From contig JANXOO010001353.1 of assembly GCA_025353525.1 (NCBI GenBank), positions 1 through 5,487 on the forward strand: 5,487 nucleotides of DNA, read 5' to 3'. Below the pieces are notes generated by a model, which was not told the DNA's origin, ran no database searches, and saw only the letters and a program-made list of their open reading frames with translations. This DNA comes from Schlesneria sp. GTDB taxonomy: Bacteria > Planctomycetota > Planctomycetia > Planctomycetales > Planctomycetaceae. A program made the position numbers and the translations under genes. Shown here one piece after another: positions 1 to 5,487 of the stretch (within the stretch, counting starts at the first letter, position 1; each line of letters opens with the position of its first letter).

Positions 1-108
1 CGCATTCAGCAGGCTGATCAGTGCCACCTCATTTCCAGGCGTTGCGAACGACTTCTTGAACGCCATATCGATCATCGGACTGATTCCAATCACCTTCCTC
101 AATGTCAT
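1..108 (-). CDS. Rpn family (PD-(D/E)XK, PDDEXK_2) putative nuclease/transposase, N-terminal part only
   Basis: This is the first 36 codons of a gene running off the left edge. The start is ATG at 108-106; an in-frame TGA lies two codons upstream, so no earlier start is possible, and a weak AAAGG sits about 10 nt before the ATG. The peptide contains ISPMIDMAFKKSF, then a Pro-Gly-Asn turn, then ALISLLNA. This is the characteristic opening of the Rpn/PDDEXK_2 family (pattern: I-x-P-x-x-D-x-x-F-K-x-x-F ... L-x-x-F/L-L-N-A). Members are DNA endonucleases reported to promote RecA-independent recombination and are often labelled transposases. The catalytic PD-(D/E)XK residues lie further in and are not visible, so activity cannot be judged. 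The same DNA also reads open on the plus strand, ending at TGA 146-148, but the family match is only on the minus strand. Recognition is from pattern memory, not a search. Confidence 0.8.
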   Translation of the reverse strand, partial: MTLRKVIGISPMIDMAFKKSFATPGNEVALISLLNA

Positions 109-143
109 CGATCACACGCCTTTCTTCGCAATTCCGGAAACGA

Positions 144-172
144 ATTGAACGGCAGTTTAACAAATTGGGCAA
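144..172 (-). promoter_or_regulatory. Candidate sigma70-like promoter for the Rpn-family gene
   Basis: Read on the minus strand, a TTGCCC box (172-167) is followed after exactly 17 nt by TTCAAT (149-144). Each box matches four of six consensus bases. The start codon is 35 nt downstream of the -10 box. This is a weak, pattern-only call. Confidence 0.25.
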
Positions 173-194
173 CGAAAGAGAGGGAGCAGGAATC

Positions 195-223
195 GTGGCG
201 GGTGGTTGGTGACGGGTGGCGGG
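195..223 (+). repeat. Short G-rich direct repeat in the spacer between the Rpn gene and the IS
   Basis: GTGGCGGG occurs at 195-202 and again at 216-223, separated by a further G-rich stretch with GGG at 214-216. It lies in the non-coding spacer 109-360, in which I see no other gene. Three GGG runs are too few for a three-tier quadruplex. It may be part of a dispersed spacer repeat, but one copy cannot show that. Confidence 0.35.
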
Positions 224-360
224 CAAAAACTGGCGAGCCCGGTTCAGTCAGGACCGGGGTTCTTCGTTGCATTGGCGGGTGGCGCTAGAAAACATCACTT
301 CGGAATCGATGGCAGGCAGACCGCACTGACAGCAGGCCCGCGACATAGCTCATCCTCCTC

Positions 361-373
361 GGGAGTGGACGAC
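361..373 (+). repeat. Left terminal inverted repeat of the IS
   Basis: GGGAGTGGACGAC is exactly complementary to 2105-2117. The base just outside (C360) does not pair with T2118, so the repeat ends cleanly at the GGG. It is the likely left cleavage end for the transposase. Confidence 0.8.
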
Positions 374-409
374 ACATTGCGCGTCTTTTGAAATCGAGTA
401 GATTTTGTG

Positions 410-421
410 ATCGGATGTCAG
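410..421 (+). repeat. Left subterminal (inner) inverted repeat of the IS
   Basis: ATCGGATGTCAG pairs perfectly with 2079-2090. It lies 36 nt inside the left terminal repeat and 34 nt upstream of the transposase ATG, so a protein bound here could also affect the gene's own promoter. A role as an internal transposase-binding site is an inference. Confidence 0.65.
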
Positions 422-442
422 AAGTTCTAAAGGACTTGAGTC

Positions 443-449
443 AAGGAGG
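443..449 (+). promoter_or_regulatory. Strong Shine-Dalgarno site of the transposase
   Basis: AAGGAGG lies 6 nt before the ATG at 456 and fixes the transposase start. It is the clearest ribosome-binding site in the window. Confidence 0.75.
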
Positions 450-455
450 CCAAGG

Positions 456-2082
456 ATGGCGTTCAAGAAGAAGTCGATCGATCCCGGTGTTCAAGTTCGC
501 CTTCGTGAGATGGCTGCGGAAATGCGTGGATTGTTGTACGGCGAGGCGGCATGCCCTGAATGGGGTACGAAATTTAAGGAAATCGAGAGCGATGGGATGT
601 CGGTGGGGCTGGAGCTGGCGCGACTGTTGATGGAACAGTCGGTGGATGAGCAGTCCCATCGAACGCCGAAGACCGCCATGGCGGTTGATGGCGATGAGGT
701 CATCGCGATCCCTGCGAAAGCACACGAGTTGCAGACGGAGGCGGGGCAAGTGGGCTGGGATCAACCTTGTGGCTATCAGAAGAAAGGCCGCAAGGTTTTT
801 TTTCCCTCAGGCCAAGGCGTTGGGACTGGGGATTGACGAAGAGTTGTCGCCGTCCATGCTCGAAAACGTCACGTATTTGGGAACAAAACTCCCCTCGTTC
901 CGTGATGTCTATGAAGCCGTGAACAAGCTTCTTCGAACGACGATCAGCGAGAAACGAGTCGAGCGCGTCACGGAACGGATTGGCGGCGAACGGGTTGCCC
1001 AGCGCCAGGCGCAGGTTTCGGCTTGGTCAGAACTCAAATTGACCAAAAAAGTCGCCGCGCCTCCCGGGGTGAAAGCACCGGACGTGGCGAGTGTCATGGG
1101 GGACGGTGGTCGACTGCAACTGCGTGATCCCAACATTGATGCGAAGTCGCATTGGCACGAATACAAATGTGGACTGTTGCAAAGCCTGTCGAGTAAAGTC
1201 TCCCCACGTGACCCCTGCCCGCAAATCCCGGACTTCTTTTTGAACCGGGAACGAATGGACAAACTCGCGAGAGAGATCACGCACGTTGCTGCACGCATCG
1301 ACTCGCCGGTCGATAAACCTGTCACAGAGGCATCATCCACTTCGGAAATCTCCGCGATTGTGCTGGGGACTGCGGAAGAGCGAGGTCCAATCGACTATCA
1401 GCCACCCAAGGTGATCGATCGTGAGGTTGTCGCGTCTCGCCAGGAGAGCCGGTCGTTCGGGCGCCATTTGGCCTCTGTCGCCTGGTCGCTCGGATTCTTC
1501 GCAGCCAAGCAGAAGGTGTTCGTTGGTGATGGTCAGAATTGGATTTGGACCGAATGGGAACGCCATTTCAAACCCCATGGCTTCGTCCCCATCCTCGACT
1601 TTATTCACGCATTGACGCACGTCTACGCCGCTGCAATGGCTGGACATCCGGTGGAGAGTGGTTGGCCAGTCTATGTTCGCTGGATCACCGCAGTCTGGAG
1701 TGGAGATGTCACGTCGGTGATTTCTGAACTGGCAAATCGACAACAGGAACTGGGACTCCCGACAAAGGAAGATGGCGACACCAGTCCCCGCACGCTGGTC
1801 ACCAAAACGCTGACCTATCTCCAAAACCAGCAGTCACGAATGAACTATCCCGAGTACCGTCGATTAGGGCTTCCGATCACATCCGCGCACATGGAGTCGA
1901 CCGTCAAGCAGGTCAACCGCCGACTCAAAGGGAGTGAGAAATTCTGGGCCGACGAAGGGTGCGAAGCGCTCTTGCAACTCGTCGCGGATGAACATAGCAC
2001 GACTCAACCGATGGCCGAGTTCTGGCGAACGAGATCCCAAATCCAAACAGGATGCCGAACTTACTCAAAACGCGCAGCCTGA
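456..2082 (+). CDS. ISKra4-like DDE transposase, split by a +1 frame change at a T8 run
   Basis: The protein catalyses IS transposition. The first frame runs 456-836 (126 residues) from an ATG with a perfect SD. The second frame continues to TGA 2080-2082. They join at T8 (796-803): skipping one T gives GRKVFFPQAKALGLGIDEELSP without a break and 541 residues in total. Numbered on that fusion, the apparent catalytic triad is D216 in MGDGGRLQLR, D358 in FVGDGQNWIW and E480 in SAHMESTVKQ. Family-like blocks include HWHEYKCG after the first Asp, ILDFIHALTHVYAA after the second, and RRLKGSEKFW after the Glu. The N-terminal section has a lone CPEWG where relatives often have a zinc-finger-like Cys pair. 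The frame break may be programmed slippage, an inactivating insertion or a homopolymer sequencing error. The stop codon lies inside the right inner repeat. DDE residue assignment is by pattern and needs an alignment. Confidence 0.75.
796..803 (+). other. T8 run: frame-change (possible slippage) site in the transposase
   Basis: Eight consecutive T join the two transposase frames. The upstream frame runs past the run for only ten more codons before TGA 834-836. Restoring the long frame requires loss of one base or gain of two. An ordinary -1 ribosomal shift would not do it; RNA-polymerase slippage on a T8 run could. Confidence 0.6.
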
Positions 2083-2090
2083 CATCCGAT
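2079..2090 (-). repeat. Right subterminal (inner) inverted repeat of the IS
   Basis: CTGACATCCGAT is the exact reverse complement of 410-421. Its TGA (2080-2082) is the stop codon of the transposase. It lies 14 nt inside the right terminal repeat, against 36 nt on the left, so the two ends are asymmetric. Confidence 0.65.
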
Positions 2091-2104
2091 GATTCGCAAA
2101 GTAC

Positions 2105-2117
2105 GTCGTCCACTCCC
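2105..2117 (-). repeat. Right terminal inverted repeat of the IS
   Basis: GTCGTCCACTCCC is the exact reverse complement of 361-373 and ends in CCC. TCCTC follows directly, matching the five bases before the left end. Confidence 0.8.
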
Positions 2118-2257
2118 TCCTCGGCCACGACTTCCGCTCCGCCGTCATGATCCCTGAAGGCTGGCTCGTTTTTCGACGATTCGTCTTGGACAAATCGACT
2201 GGCATGTCAGCAACTTGCGACAATTGTTCATGCGCCGATCCTTAATTGGACGTCTCC
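2118..2257. other. Unrecognised spacer between the IS and the DUF1501 remnant
   Basis: No frame gives a peptide I recognise. One plus-strand frame is open for about 45 codons across the IS edge up to a TAA at 2243-2245, but it has no start signal and no family resemblance. It may be decayed DUF1501 coding sequence. Together with 2396-2570 it makes up the roughly 490-base gap without an intact gene. Confidence 0.4.
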
Positions 2258-2395
2258 CGTCCGATGCATGATCTGCATTCGACGATGTTGCATTTGATGG
2301 GAATGGATCACGAACGGTTGACCTACCGGTTCAGCGGTCGAGACTTCCGCCTGACCGACGTGCACGGCCGGGTTGTCACCGAGATTCTGACGTAA
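2258..2395 (+). pseudogene. C-terminal remnant of a DUF1501 family protein
   Basis: This is a 45-codon open stretch ending at TAA 2393-2395. It reads [19 protein letters not shown], then [17 protein letters not shown], then RVVTEILT. That is the usual C-terminus of planctomycete DUF1501 proteins ([39 protein letters not shown]). These are alkaline-phosphatase/sulfatase-superfamily-like secreted proteins of unclear substrate, normally over 400 residues. An in-frame TAA at 2243-2245 and loss of recognisable upstream sequence show that only the 3' end survives. Relatives usually have a longer link before DLH, so a small deletion is likely there too. No start or SD is present. Whether the IS caused the damage is unproven: I found no convincing DUF1501 sequence on its left side. 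Confidence 0.75.
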
Positions 2396-2469
2396 CTGCG
2401 TTCGTCAAATACCTGTTTTGCCGCAGTGGCAACGTCCAATCGAATGAGAAGGCCTGTCGCAATCACATC

Positions 2470-2498
2470 TTGACCGAATGGCTGTTTTCACGTGTAAT
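2470..2498 (+). promoter_or_regulatory. Sigma70-like promoter for the LptF/G-PAP2 operon
   Basis: TTGACC (2470-2475) and TGTAAT (2493-2498) are separated by exactly 17 nt, and each matches five of six consensus bases. Predicted transcription would start near 2505, giving a leader of about 65 nt before the ATG at 2571. It is the best promoter match in the window. Confidence 0.5.
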
Positions 2499-2510
2499 TC
2501 CACGCCTTCG

Positions 2511-2537
2511 CGGACGCGGGGAGGTGCGCCGTTTTTT
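2511..2537 (+). terminator. GC-rich hairpin followed by T6: terminator or leader attenuator
   Basis: CGG-A-CGC (2511-2517) pairs with GCG-CCG (2526-2531) around an 8-nt loop: six G-C pairs with one bulged A. Six T follow at 2532-2537. This is the shape of an intrinsic terminator. It lies between the predicted promoter and the permease start, so it may end read-through from the broken upstream gene, attenuate the operon, or be fortuitous. Confidence 0.4.
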
Positions 2538-2570
2538 CGTCGTCCGAACCCGTTGTGATGCAAAGTTCGC

Positions 2571-3695
2571 ATGACCTACGATCGCTATTTGACGCGGAAT
2601 CTTTTGCATACGTTCGGCATTTGCTTCATTGCGATGTTCGGACTTGTCGCGGTGATCGATCTGTTTGAAAACCTTGACGAAATGCTGGTGCTTAACGGCA
2701 GCAACGGTCCCATGGGTCTCGTCAGCCTGATTCTGACGCTCAACGGTTATCGATCGATACTGTTTCTCGACAGGGCAGGTCCCGCACTGGCAATCATTTC
2801 AGTCATGACCGTCCTGATTCTGCTGCAGCGCAGCGGTGAACTGCATCCATTGCTGGCCGCAGGAATCCCGATGTACCGAATTCTCAGGCCGATGATTGTC
2901 GCGTCGATCGCAATCAATGGATTGCTGGTATTTAATCAGGAAGTCCTCGTCCCTCGCGTGGCGTTCCTCGAACACGAAATCCGACACAGAAACGATCCTT
3001 CACAAACAGAAGTTGAATCGTTGACCGATCATTCCACGCGAATTTCGATTGATGGACAACGAGTGAACCTTGCTGAACGGGTGATTGAACGACCGGAATT
3101 TGCGTTACCGGCCCCCAGCCTCGTCAGCGAGCTGACGATCCTCAAAGCGCCCGTCGCGACGTATTTTCCGCCGAACGGCAAGCATCCTGCAGGGTGGTTG
3201 CTGCGCGATGTCTCGTCGCCGCCGGTTGCCGACTTGTCCCGAAAATTGACGAAGCGAGGCCGCGAACTCGTGACTGTGCTCGACAACTCCAAAGTCTTCG
3301 TTGCTTCAGCGGTGACGTGCGATCAATTGTTTCATCGAAGTTCGAGCTATACGTCGCTGTCGACGCCGGAATTGCTCGAACGGATCCGTTGTCCGGCGTT
3401 CAGTCCGGTCTCGATTCATCGACTCGTGCTCCATCTCCATTCGCGATTTACGCAGCCGTTTCTGAATGTCATCGCCGTTCTGTTGACGATGCCATTGATG
3501 GTCCGGCGAGAAAGTCCGGGACTGGCTGCCGATTCGACATTGTGCGGCTTCGTGCTGGCATTGCTGTTTGCGGTGACTCAGGGGTTTCAGTCGCTCGGGG
3601 CGACGGATGTCATCACTCCTGAATTGGCCGCTTGGGGCCCTGTCATCGCGGGAGGAGCCATGTCGGCGTGGTTATCCGGGGTCATTCGAACATGA
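2571..3695 (+). CDS. LptF/LptG (YjgP/YjgQ) family permease
   Basis: Predicted inner-membrane permease of the Lpt ABC system, which with LptB drives lipopolysaccharide from the inner membrane to the periplasmic bridge. At 374 residues it has near-standard family length. The N-terminus MTYDRYLTRNLLHTF is a typical LptF/G opening. Membrane segments fall at roughly 12-32, 48-66, 72-86 and 105-122; the signature RSGELHPLLAAGIPMYRILRP is at 87-107 (family: E-L-x-A-x-x-A-G-I-S-x-x-R). Residues ~130-290 form the hydrophilic periplasmic part, followed by segments near 295-310, 321-340 and 353-370. A TGA lies a few codons upstream in frame, limiting the start; no clear SD is seen. LptF and LptG cannot be told apart here, and no second copy or LptB is in the window. 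The stop overlaps the PAP2 start. Family call firm; substrate inferred. Confidence 0.88.
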   Translation: MTYDRYLTRNLLHTFGICFIAMFGLVAVIDLFENLDEMLVLNGSNGPMGLVSLILTLNGYRSILFLDRAGPALAIISVMTVLILLQRSGELHPLLAAGIPMYRILRPMIVASIAINGLLVFNQEVLVPRVAFLEHEIRHRNDPSQTEVESLTDHSTRISIDGQRVNLAERVIERPEFALPAPSLVSELTILKAPVATYFPPNGKHPAGWLLRDVSSPPVADLSRKLTKRGRELVTVLDNSKVFVASAVTCDQLFHRSSSYTSLSTPELLERIRCPAFSPVSIHRLVLHLHSRFTQPFLNVIAVLLTMPLMVRRESPGLAADSTLCGFVLALLFAVTQGFQSLGATDVITPELAAWGPVIAGGAMSAWLSGVIRT

Positions 3696-4378
3696 AGTGG
3701 CCGGTCTGGCGACCTTTGCTCGCGGCGATCGCGCTCAGTGCCTTGATACGGGCTTTCGATATCGACCAGTCGATTTCCGCGATGTGCTACGACCCGGCGC
3801 TCAATGCATGGCCGCTGGAGCGAGCCGAACCGTGGTACGGATTCTACTGGTATGGTCGAGTTCCGCCGATTTCGCTGGGAATTCTCGGTGGGCTTTTTGC
3901 CGTTTTCGGCAGAAGCGTGAGGCCAAAATCGGAGCTTCAACGGACGATCAGGTTGCAACGAGCAGGACTGTTTCTGGCACTGATGCTGTTGATTGGCCCC
4001 GGCCTGATTGTCGAAGTCGCGATGAAATCACTGTGGGGCCGACCGAGGCCGATTCAATGTGAAGAGTTCGGTGGCGACATGACGTTTTTGCCCGTCGGCC
4101 ATTGGTCTGAAGGGAAATATCCCTACACGTCGTTCCCGTCGGGACACGCGGCTGTTGCCTTTTTCATGATGGGACCGGCATTTGTTGTTGGTTCATCGCG
4201 GTCACGTCTGTACTGGATGATCGCCGGAATCGCCTATGGAGCTGCGATGGGAGTCACCCGCGTCGTGCAGGGAGGGCATTTCCCGAGTGACGTGCTTTGG
4301 GCCGGTGTGATTGTTTACCTGGTTGGTGCTGGACTTGCTCGCGTTTTTGTTGCGCGTGATGTTCGATTGGGAACGTGA
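3692..4378 (+). CDS. PAP2 family (type 2 phosphatidic acid phosphatase) membrane phosphatase
   Basis: A 228-residue integral membrane phosphatase. All three PAP2 motifs are intact: K112-x6-R119-P120 (KSLWGRPRP), P149-S-G-H152 (SFPSGHAAVAFF) and R190-x5-H196-x3-D200 (TRVVQGGHFPSD). H152 and H196 are the expected phosphoryl-transfer pair. Hydrophobic segments lie near 8-20, 58-73, 92-110, 153-167, 174-187 and 202-220. Possible substrates are undecaprenyl pyrophosphate, phosphatidic acid or phosphatidylglycerol phosphate, or lipid A phosphates; the sequence does not decide. The chosen ATG overlaps the permease stop as ATGA, the usual mark of translational coupling, and no separate SD is seen. 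A TTG 20 codons upstream is in frame, but it lies inside the permease and adds no motif, so I reject it. Pairing with an LptF/G permease suggests a role in envelope lipid handling. Confidence 0.9.
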   Translation: MKWPVWRPLLAAIALSALIRAFDIDQSISAMCYDPALNAWPLERAEPWYGFYWYGRVPPISLGILGGLFAVFGRSVRPKSELQRTIRLQRAGLFLALMLLIGPGLIVEVAMKSLWGRPRPIQCEEFGGDMTFLPVGHWSEGKYPYTSFPSGHAAVAFFMMGPAFVVGSSRSRLYWMIAGIAYGAAMGVTRVVQGGHFPSDVLWAGVIVYLVGAGLARVFVARDVRLGT

Positions 4379-4445
4379 TCCAACTCCCGCACTGGACCGC
4401 AGAAGTGCTTGATGACTTGCCGGATTTTGTATTTGGGCGAGCCAT

Positions 4446-4497
4446 GCGGCGTCAGCCCCTGGACGGAATTGTTGAAGAGTCCGAGGGCTGACACCGC
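4446..4497. repeat. Long imperfect hairpin downstream of the PAP2 gene
   Basis: 4446-4464 pairs with 4479-4497 around a 14-nt loop: 16 Watson-Crick pairs, one G-T wobble and two C/A mismatches over 19 positions. The arms contain GTCAGCCC and GGGCTGAC. No T-run follows on either side, so it is not a classical intrinsic terminator. It lies between convergent genes and may limit read-through, protect mRNA ends, or be a copy of a dispersed palindromic element. Confidence 0.5.
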
Positions 4498-4546
4498 TCG
4501 GGTTGCCTCAGTGAATGGAGACTCGGTTGAGAGATGTGGTACACGC

Positions 4547-4612
4547 AGGCTGAAGCCTTAAAGGAAAGCGGGCTGATGCCCTGGAGTCAGGACAGGCTCA
4601 AGCCTGAACTCC
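4547..4612. repeat. Cluster of three small palindromes at ~23-nt spacing
   Basis: AGGC-TGAA-GCCT (4547-4558), GGGC-TGAT-GCCC (4570-4581) and CAGGC-TCAA-GCCTG (4593-4606) all have short GC stems and four-base loops. Their starts are 23 nt apart in each case. The third is enclosed by an outer GGAGT (4583-4587)/ACTCC (4608-4612) pair. The cluster ends two bases before the stop of the transporter on the other strand, so it sits at both 3' ends. It may act as a two-way transcription end or be an extragenic palindromic repeat. I recall similar GGCTGAAGCC-type spacers in planctomycetes but cannot verify that here. Confidence 0.5.
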
Positions 4613-4614
4613 AA

Positions 4615-5487
4615 CTATGCTGTTGGTCGACGCTTCTTTCGGGTTCCTTCGAGCGATTTGATGTGTGGCGATGGTGGTTGCACTCGGTGTGATGCGAGAT
4701 CGGGCACTTCGACTTGAGAAATGACCGGCTCTGCTGCAATCGACGGTGCCTCAACGACGCGTTTGGGTGGTTCGAAAAACCAGCCTAACGGACTGCCGAC
4801 TAGCTGTGGCAGCAGAACTGCATTGCCGACAAATGCGGCTCCGATCATTGATGCCATCAACCAGCCGAAGCGACCAACCAACATCAATTCGGCAGGAACG
4901 AGAACCAGTAGCCCGATTGCAACCGCGACACTCGCCTGCCACAACGCCGGTCCGCAACAGACCAGTCCTTCAATGACCGCGTCGCGTCGTGCTCGACCGT
5001 GCATCATCAACAACCTGACTCGCGTCAGATAGTGCAACGTTCCGCCGACAGCGATTCCCAGAGCAATTGATGCTGTGATGATCGAGCCAATGTCAATCCG
5101 CTGCTGTGTCCACGAGATGATGCCGAAAACGACGGTCATCGGCAGAATGTTGGGGATCATGGCGACCATTCCCGCCCAAACGCTGCGAAGCATCATGACG
5201 AGGACTGCGAAGATGAGTGCGAATGCCAGCCCGAAGCTTCCGATCAGACTTTGCAACAATGCCTGCTGCGTTCTGGCGATTATTGGCACCGTTCCAGCAA
5301 TGGAATGCTTCGAACCAGGCTGCATTCGCAGAATGTCCTGGGCGATCCGATGGATGTCTGACAGAATTCCTGAAAAATCGTTGTCGTTCATGACGTTGAC
5401 CTGAGCGGTGATTCGCCAGAGTTCGTCGCCAGCCTCGTGCAAGTGGTCGACTGACGACACGTTCGATTGATAACCGTGTTCGGCAAT
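4615..5487 (-). CDS. RND/MMPL superfamily transporter, C-terminal 290 residues
   Basis: The frame is open to the right edge, so the start lies outside; a GTG at 5460 is internal. About 80 hydrophilic periplasmic residues are visible, including QPGSKHSIAGTVPIIARTQQ, which has the usual shape before the second membrane half. Hydrophobic segments follow near visible residues 84-100, 106-125, 131-149, 181-198 and 208-230, matching the last five helices of an RND/MMPL protein. GIAVGGTLHYLTRVR (144-158) is at the position where relatives have GIGVDYxIHxxxRxR; the acidic residue is replaced by Gly here. A basic, proline-rich tail of about 60 residues ends RKKRRPTA. MMPL proteins export lipids, hopanoids or drugs; this one's substrate is unknown. 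It converges on the PAP2 gene and is not in its operon. Confidence 0.82.
   Translation of the reverse strand: MAEHGYQSNVSSVDHLHEAGDELWRITAQVNVMNDNDFSGILSDIHRIAQDILRMQPGSKHSIAGTVPIIARTQQALLQSLIGSFGLAFALIFAVLVMMLRSVWAGMVAMIPNILPMTVVFGIISWTQQRIDIGSIITASIALGIAVGGTLHYLTRVRLLMMHGRARRDAVIEGLVCCGPALWQASVAVAIGLLVLVPAELMLVGRFGWLMASMIGAAFVGNAVLLPQLVGSPLGWFFEPPKRVVEAPSIAAEPVISQVEVPDLASHRVQPPSPHIKSLEGTRKKRRPTA

Larger units (their letters stand above)
361..2117 (+). mobile_element. Insertion sequence, ISKra4-like, 1757 bp, with both ends present
   Basis: The ends are a perfect 13-bp inverted repeat: 361-373 reads GGGAGTGGACGAC and 2105-2117 is its exact reverse complement. Similarity continues loosely inward around a shared TTGCG, and complementarity stops abruptly outside the GGG. 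TCCTC lies directly outside both ends (356-360 and 2118-2122), a candidate 5-bp target duplication; extended to 8 bp, six positions agree. A second perfect inverted pair, 410-421 and 2079-2090, lies inside the first. The element carries a single transposase gene that fills almost all of it, as in a simple IS. GGG termini fit what I recall of ISKra4-family ends. The family call rests on the transposase. The element lies between an Rpn gene and a DUF1501 remnant, a typical insertion-prone spacer. Confidence 0.8.

Noticed and set aside
2..148. Plus-strand open frame of 48 codons ending at TGA 146-148, with a hydrophobic stretch.
   Set aside because: It shares wobble positions with the minus-strand frame, which explains its good codon look; the minus strand matches the Rpn family and has a proper start, the plus frame matches nothing I know.
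266..310. Plus-strand peptide LAGGARKHHFG left of the IS, faintly like the LAGGG block of DUF1501 proteins, which could be the other half of the broken gene.
   Set aside because: The match is only a few residues, the distance to the surviving C-terminus does not fit after removing the IS, and the frame has no further similarity.
378..433. Possible -35/-10 pairs within the left end of the IS (TTGCGC, TTGAAA, TTGTGA as -35).
   Set aside because: None has a fair -10 box at 16-18 nt, so no transposase promoter could be supported.
52..470. ATGGCGTTCAAGAAG is present at 66-52 on the minus strand and at 456-470 on the plus strand, in both cases coding MAFKK.
   Set aside because: The two proteins belong to different families and the match ends at once; shared codons for the same short peptide are the simplest cause.
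441..764. Long minus-strand open frame opposite the transposase start.
   Set aside because: Arg/His-rich shadow of the coding strand with no start signal or family resemblance.
361..2117. Reading the two transposase frames as two independent genes.
   Set aside because: The fusion at T8 gives one family-like protein without gap or overlap, and the second frame has no SD or start near the join.
4721..5404. Plus-strand open frames over the MMPL gene.
   Set aside because: They are antisense shadows; the minus strand gives continuous membrane helices and a family motif.

Overview
The window looks like a piece of a planctomycete chromosome. The organism call is an inference: there is a C-terminal remnant of a DUF1501-type protein (a family very abundant in Planctomycetes), an Rpn-type PD-(D/E)XK gene start, moderately GC-rich coding sequence, and intergenic spacers full of short palindromes.

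Layout. Positions 1-108 (minus) hold the first 36 codons of an Rpn/PDDEXK_2 family putative nuclease that runs off the left edge. Positions 361-2117 are a complete insertion sequence of about 1.76 kb, ISKra4-like. It is bounded by 13-bp perfect inverted repeats beginning GGG, has a second nested pair of 12-bp inverted repeats, and is flanked by a candidate 5-bp target duplication (TCCTC). Its DDE transposase is split into two frames at a run of eight T. Removing one T gives a continuous 541-residue protein. Positions 2118-2570 contain unrecognised sequence, then the last ~45 codons of a DUF1501 gene (a pseudogene remnant), then a good sigma70-like promoter and a hairpin plus T6.

Positions 2571-4378 are a two-gene plus-strand operon: an LptF/LptG-family permease and a PAP2-family phosphatase whose start overlaps the permease stop by four bases (ATGA). 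Both are predicted inner-membrane proteins of envelope lipid metabolism. The first family moves lipopolysaccharide out of the inner membrane; the second removes phosphate from lipid (pyro)phosphates. Positions 4379-4614 form a spacer between convergent genes, with one long imperfect hairpin and three small palindromes at about 23-nt spacing. Positions 4615-5487 (minus) are the C-terminal part of an RND/MMPL-type transporter that runs off the right edge.

The left half is accessory in character: mobile element, Rpn gene and a broken gene. The right half is ordinary envelope biology. I found no CRISPR array, tRNA, rRNA or clear new defence system. The most interesting points are the IS architecture with its T8 frameshift, the hairpin in the permease leader, and the palindrome cluster.
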